From NCBI GenBank assembly GCA_019925095.2, contig CM034394.1, positions 25,284,272 to 25,348,271 of the forward strand: 64,000 bases of DNA, in the 5' to 3' direction. The notes below the pieces were generated by a model. The model was not told the DNA's origin and ran no database searches. It saw nothing but the letters and a program-made list of their open reading frames with translations. The position numbers and the translations under genes were made by a program. The stretch is from Dendrolimus kikuchii. Lineage: Eukaryota; Arthropoda; Insecta; Lepidoptera; Lasiocampidae. Shown here piece after piece: positions 44,990-56,419 of the stretch (within the stretch, counting starts at the first letter, position 1; the number at the start of each line of letters is the position of its first letter).

Positions 44990-45950
44990 CGGAGGTAGAA
45001 GATCTCGTCATGCCAGCCCCAACGACATTATCCGCCGAGCTCTTGCAGCGTACCAGGCCATTCTAGAACTGAATGGCCTGGTACGTGGCGATGGCAAGAG
45101 ACCGGACGGAATGTCACTCGTCCCTTGGAAGATGGGGCGGCCGCTAATGTGAGATGCGACCTGTGTTGTCACACTGGCCTCGTCACATCTTCCAATGACC
45201 GAGTCTGGGGCTGGCAACGCTGCCGCTTCAGCTGAAGACGTCAAATAGCGCAAAACATGGAGTCTTAAGCCGGCCATACGCGGACTGCTCGAGCAGTTAC
45301 CTAGTGATCAACATACACGAACCGCTTTTGCAGTCAAAAGTCAACAGCTTGAGGCTGCCATGGATTACTGCTTAAGCAGTTGGCAATTTCAAATTAGTAG
45401 CATCATGGATTTTGAGGAGGAAGCACTTCTGCTGCTTTTGCTCATACGACGACGACGGCGGCGTAAAAATAGAAAATTGGGTGGAATGAAGAGGTAACTG
45501 CGTGAGAGCAGTCGACAGCTCGAGCAGTCAGTGTATCCCTGGTGACTACTTCACCGCATGATGAAATTTCACCGTGCTGCCAACAGCCCGAAGCAGTTGC
45601 AACTGCTGAGCGGTTCGTGTATGTACATACGTAGAAGTCTGTAGTTCACTATGCAGTCGCAGCTTGAAACAGTCGATCTTGACTGCTTCAAGCTGCCCGT
45701 GTATGGCCGGCCTTAGGAAAAGGTTACATATTTGTGCCGTTTGGGGTTGAAATATTAGGCCCGTGGGGTCCGTCGGTGAAGAGTTTCTTTAAAGACACTC
45801 TTAGTAAGAAACTCTTTGATATCACCCGTGATCAGAAGGCTGGCTCATATTTCGCACAACAAATAAGTATTGCCATACAGCGTGGCAATGCAACCAGCCT
45901 TCTGGGCACGCGCTCCGTTGGCAGCGATCTGCTACATAGTGTATTTTAGT
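44990..45950 (+). pseudogene. retroelement G, C-terminal coding region, split by a MITE
   Basis: Before the [31 protein letters not shown]-stop-DATC, then TLASSHLP. After it (from 45716): FVPFGVEILGPWGP, QKAGSYFAQQISIAIQRGNA and DLLHSVF-stop. 'RPDG-x-x-L-(I/V)-PW ... WDATC ... FVPFGVE-x-x-GPWG ... RAGS-x-(L/F)-x-Q-x-ISLAIQRGNA' is a conserved C-terminal region found next to reverse transcriptases in many invertebrate retroelements. The Trp codon of WDATC is TGA, a TAG follows AEDVK and a 1-base shift occurs at the junction, so the copy is dead. I am not sure of its clade. Confidence 0.6.
45268..45712 (+). mobile_element. PIF/Harbinger-type MITE, 445 bp, keeps transposase N-terminus
   Basis: Inverted ends agccggccatacgcggactg and, on the other strand, ggccggccatacacgggcag, flanked by a TTA duplication (45265-45267 and 45713-45715). 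Inside, 45405-45497 (+) is a 30-codon frame MDFEEEALLLLLLIRRRRRR..., the characteristic acidic-leucine-arginine start of Harbinger transposases. The next expected motif (WV-x-P) is shifted out of frame, and the catalytic domain is deleted. Inserted inside retroelement G. Confidence 0.75.
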
Positions 45951-46019
45951 TTCAATATCTTTTTTTTATCTGAAACTAAATCTATATTTACCAGCAAACA
46001 AATATATGGTATTTAATAT

Positions 46020-46251
46020 GCCAGGTGGTAGGGCATTCGCCCGACTGGATGGCTACCACCCCTGGTCTAAAGTATGTCGCCATAACAACCTTGAGTGTTG
46101 TGTTCCGGCATTAGTGACCAGGTTCCAGTTTCCCTTAAGAGAGCAGCAGCGCATTTGTAGCAACTTCAGTGTTGCAAATGTCCATAGGCGATGGTAACCG
46201 TTTTCCATCAAGTGGGCCGTCTGCCTGTCTGCTGATCGCCCGAAAAAAAAA
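46020..46251 (+). mobile_element. family A retroposon, short form, copy 20
   Basis: Starts gccaggtggtagggcattcg. The tail is altered to tgatcgcccgaaaaaaaaat. Confidence 0.85.
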
Positions 46252-46604
46252 TTAATTAAATTTTATTTTTGATATTGTCAGTCCTTTTTTATAATTAATT
46301 TTATTCATTGCCTAAAATTTATTTACCTTGTTGAAAACTGTTTTACCGACCGTTTCGAATGGGTAAGGCTGTCCTTACAAACAGTCGGGTAATGCTTTAT
46401 CGACATTTCGTAACACGCAGTGTTCAGCTTGGAGTAATGTAAGTACTTAATTTCCCTGAATTCAGTCCAATAATACTATTGTACCTACCTATTTAAAGCT
46501 TGCCATTAAATTTTTCGTTTACTTAAAGTTTTATCATGCTAGAAGGCGCTGCCTTCTGAAGACTTCTGAAGGATTGTCACATTTTATAATTCAACTAGGA
46601 TTTT
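46252..46604. other. no gene seen
   Basis: AT-rich; no supported feature. Confidence 0.5.
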
Positions 46605-47215
46605 CCCGCGGGATTTTCGGGACACAAAGTAACACAGTATTTGAAATAGAATGTAAGCTATCTGTTTTAATGAAAAGTGTGTCGGAATAAGATAATTTTA
46701 TGCACCCGAACAACTACACACTGCTCCCAGGAAAATTTCTGCTGGATAGTCGAGATAAAAAAATTTGAAGATTTTAAGTCTAAGATTTTATCCAGTTTTT
46801 ATCGGTGCAGGAACGGAGAAAGATAACAATTTCCTGCGGCCGGGCGGCTTGTCGTAAGAGGCGACTTAACAACCCACAGCCAGGTGGTAGGGCATTTGCC
46901 CGACTGGATGGCTACCACCCCGGGTCTAAAGGATGTCGCCATAACAACCTTGAGTTGTGTTCCGGCATTAGTGACCAGGTTCCAGTTTCCCTTAAGAGAG
47001 CAGCAGCGCATTTGTAGCAACTTTGCTGTTGCAAATGTCCATAGGCGATGGTAACCGCTTTCCATCAAGTGGGCCGTGTGCCTGTCTGCTGATCTCCTGC
47101 AATAAAAAAAAAGTCGATCAGCGAAAACTACATCAAAATCAGCCCAGTAGTTTTTACGTGAATCTTGAACAAACAGACAAGAAATCTAAAAAATTGCATC
47201 GTGTTCTTCTTCATT
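46605..47215 (+). repeat. degenerate repeat family F, copy 2, hosting family A
   Basis: ttttcccgcgggattttcgg, acccgaacaactacac and, after the insertion, gtcgatcagcgaaaac and acaagaaatctaaaaaattg. Collinear with copy 1 at 1885-2345. Confidence 0.6.
46800..47112 (+). mobile_element. family A retroposon, long form, copy 21, nested in F
   Basis: Starts tatcggtgcaggaacgg and ends ctcctgcaataaaaaaaaa. Sits between the F segments tctaagattttat and gtcgatcagcg. Confidence 0.9.
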
Positions 47216-47310
47216 TATATAGTTTATTCCAGTTCGTTTTTTTTTTATTGCGTCAATCTACAGACATGGATGTTTAGAATTTTGGAATATTATAAATTAC
47301 CATACCATAG

Positions 47311-47687
47311 ACGCTCGCGGACCACGTTCGTAATACCGAAGTAAGAAAGAGAGTTGGTCTGAAAGAGAGTGTCGGGGTGAAGGTAAGGAAAGGAATGCTT
47401 CGGTGGTTCGGGCATGTGGAAAGAATGCATGATGAAAGAATGACTAAACAGATATACAATGCAAAAGTGGATGGATGCAGAAGTCGTGGAAGGCCACGAC
47501 ACACCTTCCATGATCAAATTGATCGTGTACTAGCAGAAGGTGATGTCAGGAGCCTTAAGAACAGACGAGCTTGCATGACAAGAGTTATGAATGTCAAAGA
47601 GGCAAGTAAGGTGTGTAAGAATAAGCCTAAATGGCACTCTGTTGTTCGTGCCTACCCCGCAAGGGAACGGGTGTGAAGTTATGTATG
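47311..47687 (+). mobile_element. RTE-like LINE (family B) 3' fragment, copy 8
   Basis: Flanked by an 8-bp duplication taccatag (47303-47310 and 47688-47695). Begins acgctcgcggaccacgttcg. The frame is open through MLRWFGHVERM and SRGRPRHTFHDQIDRVLAEG to the terminal stop. Only about one and a half ATGT tail units are present. Confidence 0.9.
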
Positions 47688-47857
47688 TACCATAGTCTCG
47701 TGCATCGAATGTTCAATATTTTGCGAAAATTTTCAAATGCTCTTTAATTTAATTGATATTTTTTATTTTTTCAGGTACGTCACTTATTGTTTGTGTAATG
47801 TAAGTAGATTTTGTCGTTTCTTATAATGGGCTACCTGCAGTCGTGGCACAGTGCCCT

Positions 47858-48166
47858 TTATTTATTGCAGCAGATCAGCAGACAGGCAGACGGCCCACTT
47901 GATGGAAGGCGGTTACCACCGCCTATGGACATTTGCAACAGCAAAGTTGCTACAAATGCGCTGCTGCTCTCTTAAGGGAAACTGGAACCTGGTCATTAAT
48001 GCCGGAACACAACTCAAGATTGTTATGGCGACATACTTTAGACCAGGGGTGGTAGCCATCCAGTCGGGCAAATGCCCAACCACCTGGCTGTGGGTTGTTA
48101 AGTCGCCTTTTACGACAGGCCGCCCGGCCGCAGGTAATTATTTTCTTTCTCCGTTCCTGCACGGAT
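47858..48166 (-). mobile_element. family A retroposon, long form, copy 22
   Basis: Plus strand ttattgcagcagatcagcag to tcctgcacggat. All segments are present. Confidence 0.9.
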
Positions 48167-48439
48167 GCAGCCCTCTAACCTACATACATTGGTTACTGAC
48201 CTACCACGACCTACTACTTTGAATAATTAGCACTAATTGTCACAACTTTATCTTAATTTGCTACTAAATAACATGAAATGCAGAGTTACGGAGCGAAATA
48301 ATCGACTTTCTTTAAATTTAACTCATCATTACTCGTTTCTGAGCGTCTTTAAGTGACAGTCTATGAATATGTGTAGTAGGGTGGTGCAAAAATACCTACA
48401 ATTTTTTTTTTGAGTCTCGAGTGAAATAATATTAGTTTT

Positions 48440-48810
48440 TGATGTTTTAAGAACGCCCTCCAAAGTACAGCTCAAAAAAAAATTTAAGAGGTCGCTTCAA
48501 AATTTTTTAAGATTTCAAAAATCGCCAAAAACCGATTTTTAATTTACTAGTGACTTACTCGCTCGAAAATATCTAAAGTAATGCATTAGTACATTAAAAA
48601 AAATTATGAGCAAAAAAATTCAACTATTGAACTGAAAATTTTCAGAAACTTATTTTTTGATCAATAAAATTATACCGTAACGAGAGAAAAAATTGAATGA
48701 AAAATAAATCGTTTTTAGGTGATTTTTGAAATCTTAAAAAATTTAGAGTGAACTGTTAAACTTTTTTTTTGAGATGGCCTTTGGAGGGAGTTGTTATGTT
48801 AAAACAGGTA
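48440..48810. repeat. fold-back element with imperfect 100-bp arms
   Basis: Left arm ccctccaaagtacagctcaa, ttttttaagatttcaaaaat, cgccaaaaaccgat. The right arm is its inverse: atcgtttttaggtgattttt, gaaatcttaaaaaattt, gagatggcctttggaggg. No coding frame. Confidence 0.6.
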
Positions 48811-49045
48811 TAGGTACTATCTGAGTGAGAACAACAAGTACAACAGTGACTTTTTAAACAAATAGTTAAAAATAATATAGTTATAGGTCCGCCGGGTTGC
48901 AGGGCATTCTTCACTACGTTTACCGAATCCTGGTCTCCATTTTAAACACCTCTGCTTCATCGGCTGTCGGTCGGGCACATACGTGACCAGCCCGCTGCCA
49001 CTTCTTCTTCCTAATTTTATGAGCTTTTTAAAATGTATCAAATTC

Positions 49046-49230
49046 GCCAGGTGGTAAGGTGTTTGCCTGTCTAGATGATTCCTACTCCTGGTCTGGGATT
49101 GCCGCCATAATACTCTCGAGTTACCTTTAGAGAACAGAAGTACATTGGTAGCACCTTTAGTGTTATAAATATCCACAGGCGATGGTAATCGCTTTCCATC
49201 AGGTGGGCCATCTGCCTGTCTACTGATCTT
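49046..49230 (+). mobile_element. family A retroposon, short form, old copy 23
   Basis: Starts gccaggtggtaaggtgtttg. It is strongly diverged, with internal deletion; the 3' part caggcgatggtaatcgcttt is clear and the A-tail is missing. Confidence 0.75.
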
Positions 49231-49443
49231 GTGGTAGAACACTTAAAAGCCAATAGATGGCGTTGTGCAATAATTGAGGTCGCAAACGTTTCCCGACACA
49301 TACAAAGAATATATGCAAATTTTACTGGCATAACAGACGCAGACAAAACAGACGCCGGAGAGCCCCCGGCTCCGATTTTCTTACTCAAAGTTAAGACCCA
49401 CCAATCACATCCACTCATTATAGACACAGGTAGCCATACAAGA
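49231..49443 (+). pseudogene. possible LTR-retrotransposon protease fragment
   Basis: An open frame ends APIFLLKVKTHQSHPLIIDT followed by GSHTRLA-stop. A beta strand leading into (L/I)-I-D-T-G-S is the active-site flap pattern of retropepsins, and the upstream stretch could be the end of a gag-type protein. Only about 70 codons remain and no reverse transcriptase follows, so the call is weak. Confidence 0.3.
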
Positions 49444-50244
49444 TTAGCTTAGGCGTGTTGCTGGAGAGTTTCTTCCGCCGCTTCTTCTGCTCCAGCTATA
49501 ACACGTTGCGAAGCGGTAGTAAATATAGACTAGGATCGGCATCGCCGACAGAGTCGATATCGAGTCCCCATTATATAAACACTTCAGCCTGTTGGCTTAG
49601 CTCATTCAACCTTTTACTGCTTAATCCTATAGAGTCAATCCCCGGCAGCGGTCGAGACGAGGTCGAACCTCATAGGAGATGCCTCCTCGAGCGCGCTGCT
49701 TCCGGGCTAAACGCCTCCGCTCCCACGGAGTCGGAAAGCCCCCAAAGTCTGGTATCGCTGAAACAGCCATCTGCGGTTATTCAGCTGGATCCTGCTCAAA
49801 AAAAAAACCTACAGTAAAGATGGGCCTAGGCCTGTGAGGAACAACAACAATAACCTCTCTGGAAGATCTTCCTTTGAGACGGAGGAGCATGCCATCTCGC
49901 TTCTCCACCCTATACGGTGCACCCTATACTCTCATGCAATAAGAATAAAAGTTCATTTAAGATTAGAAAATTTGGTAGTCCTTTACGAAAATAGAAATCA
50001 AACTTGATCGTTTGCAGCCTTTTAAGAAAACTCCTTGTACAAAAATAACCCTAAGTAGGTATATGTAAACGCGTGCGTTAAATAACGTAGACTTCGAGCA
50101 CTTATTCACTGATTAAAATTCGGATTCGATATCACTTTATGTGAAAAATCGTTTTCTCGCTTCCAAACCTGAAGATTGCTATGTGGGGAAACGTAAACGT
50201 GTGTGACTGTGTTTAGAATTATAGGGGTCTGTATATTACATGTT
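49444..50244. other. unassigned, partly GC-rich
   Basis: 49453-49530 carries the motif gtgttgctggagagtttctt ... gttgcgaagcggtag, also present in element D and at 54400. 49650-49820 has an open frame (SESPQSLVSLKQPSAVIQLD) of retroelement character but unassigned. The rest is featureless. Confidence 0.4.
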
Positions 50245-50567
50245 TGTCTGAAAGAGAGTGTCGGCGTGAAGGTGAGGAAAGGAATGCTCCAGTGGTTCGG
50301 GCATGTGGAAAGAATGCATGATGAAAGAATGACAATGCAAAAGTGAATGGATGTAGAAGTCGTGGAAGGCCACGACACACCTTCCATGATCAAATTGATC
50401 GTGTACTAGTAGAAGGTAATGTCAGCCTTAAGAACAGACGAGCGTACATGACAAGAGTTATGAATGTCAAAGAATCAAGTGAGGTGTTTAAGAATAAGCC
50501 TGAATGGCGCTCTGTTGTTGGTGCCTACCCTGCAAGGGAACTGGCGTGAAGTTATGTATGTATGTAT
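50245..50567 (+). mobile_element. RTE-like LINE (family B) 3' fragment, copy 9
   Basis: Starts tgtctgaaagagagtgtcgg, shares the 13-bp deletion of copy 7 (agaatgacaatgcaaaag) and has an additional 6-bp deletion. It ends ggcgtgaagtt plus (ATGT)n. Confidence 0.85.
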
Positions 50568-51126
50568 ATGACAAGCCACAAGGTACTCGATAGCGTATTC
50601 CATCCGTAGAGATGCCTTATTAGTATGCGGAACTCCAAAACCTCGCACGTGAACACAATAAGATGCCTGAATAAAAACGCCAATTCGCTCAAATGAATCC
50701 TTTTGTCACTCCCCATTCGTTCTATTGGTTATGTCATTCATTCGGTTATATCGTTCATTCGTGAACGTGACCTCGCGGTTGGTTAATTTGGCAATGCTTT
50801 TGTCGTATGATAATGACATCATTTATCTTATCCAGTTTTGTTTTGAGCCTTTTATTTTGTGTTCTTTGCTTTATTTGAGTTCACATTGAATTGGCTTAAT
50901 GCTGAACTCGTATCTTTGTCTCTAATTCAATGTAATGTAAATTATGTCAAATACCGAATATTAGGTGAGTTTTATGGATACAATAATTTTCGAAAACTGA
51001 TAGTTCTTGACGATCAGACTGGTGACTCGGGAATGTCTTATGACCGGTTCCTATATCTGACCCACACGTTCATTTGCCGGTTGCATTTATTGGTTAAAAT
51101 TTGACATGAGCTCCATAGAAACATTT
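50568..51126. other. no gene seen
   Basis: AT-rich, no supported feature. Confidence 0.5.
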
Positions 51127-51437
51127 TATCCGTGCAGGAACGGAGAGAGAATACAATTTCCTGCGGCCAGGCGGCCTGTCTTAAGAGGCGAGAAAACAAC
51201 CCACAGCCAGGTGGTAGGGTATTTGCTCGACTTAATGGCGACCACCCCTGGTTTATGGTATGCCGCCATAACAACCTTGTGTTGTGTTCCCGCATTAGTG
51301 ACCAGGTTCCAGTCTCCCTTAAGAAGGTAGCAGCGCATTTGTAGCAACTTTGGTGTTGCAAATGTCCATAGGCGATGGTAACCGCTTTCCATCAAGTGGG
51401 CCGTCTACCTGTCTGCTGAACTCATGCAATAAAAAAA
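51127..51437 (+). mobile_element. family A retroposon, long form, copy 24
   Basis: Starts tatccgtgcaggaacggag; the tail is ctcatgcaataaaaaaaga. Confidence 0.9.
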
Positions 51438-52047
51438 GAGCAAGTTTACAGGATTCTTAGAAAACTCTACAACCTTACACTAACTCAATATGAATAAGAT
51501 CACAAATCATTTTAACTTGGAAATCTTTTGATATCTCTCTATATACAAACAAATGAAAAGCTTATTTTCTGGAACATTTTATTAGAGAGAAAATGTTTTC
51601 CACCGCTTCTCTAATCAGGCGGTGTCTCGCTAATCACATCGGTACGTCGCTAAAGGCGGCTAACAGCAAGTCAATAGCTGAAAGTTTTGCGAAAAGTTTA
51701 ACTACGTAATTAGCGAACTAAACTCGCTACAAACATTAGCTATTAGCCTATATTTAACGATGTTTAAATATTAATTTAAAACTCTATGTAGTCTGTTTAT
51801 GATATAAATTGCTATTTGATGGTTGTTTTTATTTGAATTGGGTAATGAGGCCGCGATTAAGATGAGACTAAGTATTTGTTAAATTATTTGCTAATTTATT
51901 TCTGTTTTTAGGTTATGATAGTTAAACAATGTTGAAAAGTAAATAATACTTAGTTGAGTTGAGCTTTGTATAGCAATCTGATTAGTTGCTATTTTTTGCT
52001 TAAAGTGCAAGTTCATGTATGGTACATAATACATATTTCTTTCTAAA
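51438..52047. other. no gene seen
   Basis: AT-rich, no supported feature. Confidence 0.5.
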
Positions 52048-52369
52048 TCTATATATATAAAAGAAAGTCGTGTTAGTTACACTATTCATAACTCAAGAAC
52101 GGCCGTACCGATTTGGCTGAAAATTGGTGGGGAGGTAGCTTAGAACCAGGAGTCGGACATAGGATACTTTTTATTCCGTTGAAACCGGCAGGTGGCGCTG
52201 AGATCGGGTTCTAGAATCCTCCTAATCACCTGGAGCGATTTTGGTGATTTTGTTTTTGTGTGTCCCCGGATGGTTTAAATCCACAATTTTGGAACCGGTA
52301 GGTGGCGCTGGGATTGGGTCCTAGATTTTTATTTTTTCAGAGCAGGACAACGTCTACCGGGGCCGCTGG
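52048..52369 (+). mobile_element. non-autonomous Helitron (Lep1-like), 322 bp
   Basis: Starts TCtatatatataaaagaaag after a host A and ends ggggccgCTGG before a host T. CTGG fits the CTRR rule. The body matches 21973-22411 but has only one and a half of the 115-bp units. Confidence 0.75.
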
Positions 52370-52624
52370 TCCATATATAAAAATTACTTTCTTTCATGTC
52401 CGTCCGTATGTCTTTGTAGGTAACAGCCGTTTTCTCCTAAACTACTGGGGTTATATGGATGCAATTTGTCAGAAAAATATATATCTGTCTATACCACTAT
52501 ACAATGTTATAGCTAAAAGAAAACAAAAGAATGAATGTTCAAAATTTCAGCAAACTTCGTTTATGAAGTTTGGACGAACGAAGCCGTGTAGAAGACTCTA
52601 GAATAGCCATGGAACAAACATTTT

Positions 52625-52946
52625 TATCCGTGCAGGAACGGAGAAAGAATACAATTTCTTGCGGCCGGGCGGCCTGTCGTAAGAGGCGACTTAACAACCC
52701 ACAGCCAGGTGGTAGGGCATTTGCCCGACTGGATGGCTACCACCCCTGGTCTAAAGTATGTCGCCATAACAACCTTGAGTTGTGTTCCGGCATTAGTGAC
52801 CAGGTTCCAGTCTCCCTTAAGAGAGCAGCAGCGCATTTGTAGCACCTTTGGTGTTGCAAATGGCCGTTGGCGATGGAAACCGCTTTCCATCAAATGGGCC
52901 GTTTGCCTGTCTGCTGAACTCCTGCAATAAAAAAAAAAAAAAAAAA
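52625..52946 (+). mobile_element. family A retroposon, long form, copy 25
   Basis: Starts tatccgtgcaggaacgg. It has an uninterrupted A-tail of about 20 bases, the longest pure tail in the window, which suggests a young copy. Confidence 0.9.
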
Positions 52947-53333
52947 TATGTATATAAAGTCTGCAGAAGGAACAAAATTCTCTACACAAATTTAGCTTTC
53001 TGCAAAGCTTATTCAAAGCAATTCGGAAATACACCCTTCCATCAAGCAATTTCAGATTCAATACCGCAACGGATCTCACCTAACTATACTTAGTAATGCA
53101 GAATTTGTTCCGTTGCGGTCTTTTTATAGACTTCTGGTAGTGGATAAGCAAAAACTTCCAAGGTTTAATTACTGTTCGGAAAAGCTCGGCCACTGACAGT
53201 GTCACGCCGCTTTTTAATCTCATAGTATAATTAGATTTTTCTACTAAACCTAAGAATATTACTCTGGAAGTAATTTCAATGTATAACTTACTGATGGTGA
53301 TTAAACTACGTTTTGATGTTTTTATTTCTATTA
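52947..53333. other. no gene seen
   Basis: AT-rich, no supported feature. Confidence 0.5.
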
Positions 53334-53552
53334 TTCCTCCCGCCCATTTTAATATTATATAAAATTATTAGAGTTAGGCATGTTTGCTGAAGAGATTCTT
53401 GCGCCGCTTCTTCTCTTCAAGCCACAACATGTTGCGAAGCGGTAGCAAATTAATAATAACAATAATTAAAATTAAAACTTTGGCGGTAGGCTAAATAAAA
53501 CTTTAACAATACTCATTGACATGTGATATCTTTGTCTTTCGTGACCATGGCA
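53334..53552 (+). repeat. family D element, partial copy
   Basis: cgcccattttaatattatat, gctgaagagattcttgcg, tgttgcgaagcggtagcaaa, ggcggtaggctaaataaaac and tatctttgtctttcgtga. These match the centre and inner right arm of the copy at 41723-42324; the outer arms are absent. Confidence 0.6.
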
Positions 53553-54085
53553 TTTTTAGGAGCCAATGCAGTGAGTGGCGAGTCACTGTCTGTCCATTTT
53601 TTTCATTTTTTTATTGCAGGAGATCAGCAGACAGGCAGACGGCCCACTTGATAGAAAGCAGTTACCATCGCCTATGGATATTTGCAACACCAAAGTTGCT
53701 ACAAATGCGCTGCTGATCTCTTAAGGGAAACCGGAACTTGGTCACTAATGCCGGAACACAACTCAAGGTTGTTATGGCGACATACTTTAGACCAGGGATG
53801 GTAGCCATCCAGTCGGTCAAATGACTTAACCTGGCTGTGGGTTGTTTTGTCGCCTCTTACGACAGGCCGTCCGGCCGCAGCAAATTGTATTCTTTCTCCG
53901 TTCCTGCACGGATACAATAATCAGAATCCATATTCCTTGAACATTGCGAGGGCCAGACGCTATAGTCCCCGATCTGTAACTCCACTAACAATTCATCCCA
54001 ATAGCCCGGTAGCTTTTGTTCTCACTTACTACAGTAGTCCTACACTAACCGAGACGAATGCTAGATGTGTAGTACCGATTGCAAA
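53553..54085 (+). repeat. unidentified element H, partial copy 3
   Basis: ccaatgcagtgagtggcgag and agtcactgtctgtccat, then (after the family A insertion) ttgaacattgcgagggccag, aattcatcccaatagcccgg and cagtagtcctacactaacc. Collinear with 35727-35910. Confidence 0.6.
53606..53913 (-). mobile_element. family A retroposon, long form, copy 26, nested in H
   Basis: T-run, ttgcaggagatcagcagaca to tcctgcacggat. It splits element H copy 3. Confidence 0.9.
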
Positions 54086-54537
54086 AATATTTACATGATT
54101 ATAGTTATTATTATTTTTTTTTTACCTATTTCAAAAGTCTATTCGTAAAAAAAGAACGAAAAGACTAAGGGTTAATGGGGCGCTATACAAATACAATAAA
54201 AACATAACAAGGCAACAAACAAAAGATAACTAGAAAAAACAAACAAGAAAAAGATTATAACAAAACAAGTCAGTACAGAAATGACGAGCCAAATACGTGC
54301 GGACTTATTGAAGCTGCAAACGGTACTAGGAGGTATACGGGGTCTAAGAATAAAAAATATAAATAGAATAAGAAATATAAAGAAAATCAATTTAGCTAAA
54401 CGTGTTGATGTAGAGTTTCTCGCCGCTTCTTCTCCTTAACAACATTAACACGTTGCGAAGCGGTGTATATATAATAGGAAGTTGAATTACATTTTAACTT
54501 ACATGGCCTTCAAAAAGTGTTCTTCAGTAAAACTTAT
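54086..54537. other. no gene; one shared motif
   Basis: AT-rich. 54405-54470 has tgatgtagagtttctcgccg and gttgcgaagcggtg, as in element D and at 49453. Confidence 0.45.
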
Positions 54538-54805
54538 AATAAAATAAAAATAATATCAGCCTATAAATATTCCACTGCTGGGCTCGGGCCTCCCATTATA
54601 CGGGGAACGGACGTATACCCGCCACGCTTATCTCGATGTGCAGGTTGCATCACGATGTTTTCCTTCACCGTTATTAACATGTGGTAATTGTAAGAATATG
54701 CACATTAGATCAGAAAACTGACTAAGTGGTGCATGCGTTCCGGCCAGGATCGAACCCGCGCCCTTTGAGTTTGGGACGCGTGCACTAGCCATTACGCTAC
54801 AACGA
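54538..54805 (-). repeat. tRNA-derived SINE (family S), copy 2
   Basis: The A box TAGCGTAATGG and B box GGGTTCGATCC on the minus strand are identical to copy 1. About 35 bp of the body are deleted. A 13-bp target duplication cagtaaaacttat lies at 54525-54537 and 54806-54818. Confidence 0.85.
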
Positions 54806-55036
54806 CAGTAAAACTTATTTTGAATAAAAACTTTTGAATTTGAATTCGTCTAGTTTTGTTGGTCGTGTGGTACATTACGCTATCCAGCTTATAGATGAAC
54901 GAAATTAGACTGCAGTTAAGCGTACAAAAACACTTGTCGCGATATAAATTTTTTTGTAGTACTTGCGAGCAAATGTAGACATGTGTACGAACGAGTGGTA
55001 CATAGAAGCGACTCCGTTCTCAATAGCAATGTTTAT

Positions 55037-55244
55037 ACATACATACATACATACATAACTTCACGCCAGTTCCCTTGCGGGGTAGGCACGAACAACAGAG
55101 TGCCATTTAGGCTTATTCTTACACACCTCACTGGCCTCTTTGACATTCATAACACTTGTCATGCAAGCTCGTCTGTTCTTAAGGCTCCTGACATCACCTT
55201 CTGCTAGTACACGATCAATTTGATCATGGAAGGTGTGTCGTGTC
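55037..55244 (-). mobile_element. RTE-like LINE (family B) 3' fragment, copy 10
   Basis: Flanked by a 12-bp duplication agcaatgtttat (55025-55036 and 55245-55256). The 5' end is truncated inside the RPRHTF codons (cacgacacacc). The frame is open to RELA-stop and the (ATGT)n tail has five units. Confidence 0.9.
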
Positions 55245-55329
55245 AGCAATGTTTATCTATACAAGTAATACTAACTGTGAACACAATGGCCACCACATCA
55301 TTAATAATATGTTTGATCTGATTTTAAAA

Positions 55330-55587
55330 AATGGTTACCATCGCCTATGGACATTTCTAACACCAAAGGTGCTACCAGTATGCTGGCTCTCTAACGGTAG
55401 ACTGGAACCAGGCCACTAATGCCGGTACACGACTCAAGGTTGTTATGGCGGCATACTCTTGTCCAGGGAAGGTAGCGACCTAGACGTACAAATACCCTTT
55501 CACTTGGCTCTGGGTTGTTTAGTCACCTTTTACGACAGGCCGCCCGGCCGCAGGAAATTGTATTCTTTCTCCGGTCCTGCAAGGATA
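55330..55587 (-). mobile_element. family A retroposon, long form, old copy 27
   Basis: Plus strand atggttaccatcgcctatgg to ccggtcctgcaaggat. It has lost the tail and the last 50 bases, and is more diverged than most copies. Confidence 0.8.
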
Positions 55588-55682
55588 AAAGCCTACGGCA
55601 AGGATACAAATCTATACAAATATCATTTTAAACATACCTAATTTATTAACACAATAGCTGTAACCTTTAGACAGAACTTTTT

Positions 55683-55998
55683 TATCCGTGCAGAAACGGA
55701 GAAAGAATACAATTTCTTGCGGCCGGGCGGCCTGTCGTAAGAGGCGACTTAACAACCCACAGCCAGGTGGTAGGGCATTTGCCCGACTGGATGGCTACCA
55801 CCCCTGGTCTAGAGCATGCCGCCATAACAGCCTTGAGTTGTGTTCCGGCATTAGTGACCAGGTTCCAGTCTCCTTTAAGAGAGCAGCAGCGCATTTGTAG
55901 CACCTTTGGTGTTGCAAATGTCCATAGGCGATGGTAACCGCTTTCCATCAAGTGTGCCGTCTGCCTGCCTGCTGAACTCCTGCAATAAAAAAAAAAAA
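55683..55998 (+). mobile_element. family A retroposon, long form, copy 28
   Basis: Starts tatccgtgcagaaacgg; the tail is ctcctgcaataaaaaaaaaa. Confidence 0.9.
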
Positions 55999-56419
55999 GA
56001 ACTACATATTAATAATTGCCCTCGCCCTTAAAGGTATGGACCTGGAAAGTACATGAAAATTAAAGATAAAATACATCTATTTTAATCCCTGCAATTTTAA
56101 CTAAAATCCACTAAACCGTCCCCTAGCCTATTCGATGTAAAGTTTCATATCTTTTAAGCATTGTCTACATATATTTTTTTTGTATTTTTTTTTATGACAG
56201 ACAGACACCAGAAGTAGCATGACATCCAGACCGTCATCATTATGAGATATGTTTTAATACTTGGCTCGAATTTATACATCACATAGACAAAGTCACTTTA
56301 CATCTTTAAATAAACTCCTCAAAGATCACTATCTAAATTTGTAAACAGTAATTTATGTATGTGTATGTAACTCTATGATATGTATGTGTATTTTTATTTA
56401 CTATTAATATATGTATATA
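55999..56419. other. no gene seen
   Basis: AT-rich; 56095-56215 resembles a degenerate transposon body (cagacagacaccag), unassigned. Confidence 0.45.

Noticed and set aside
45008..45277. Minus-strand 89-codon open frame at 45008-45277.
   Set aside because: It is the antisense of the retroelement G coding region, whose plus-strand motifs are recognisable.
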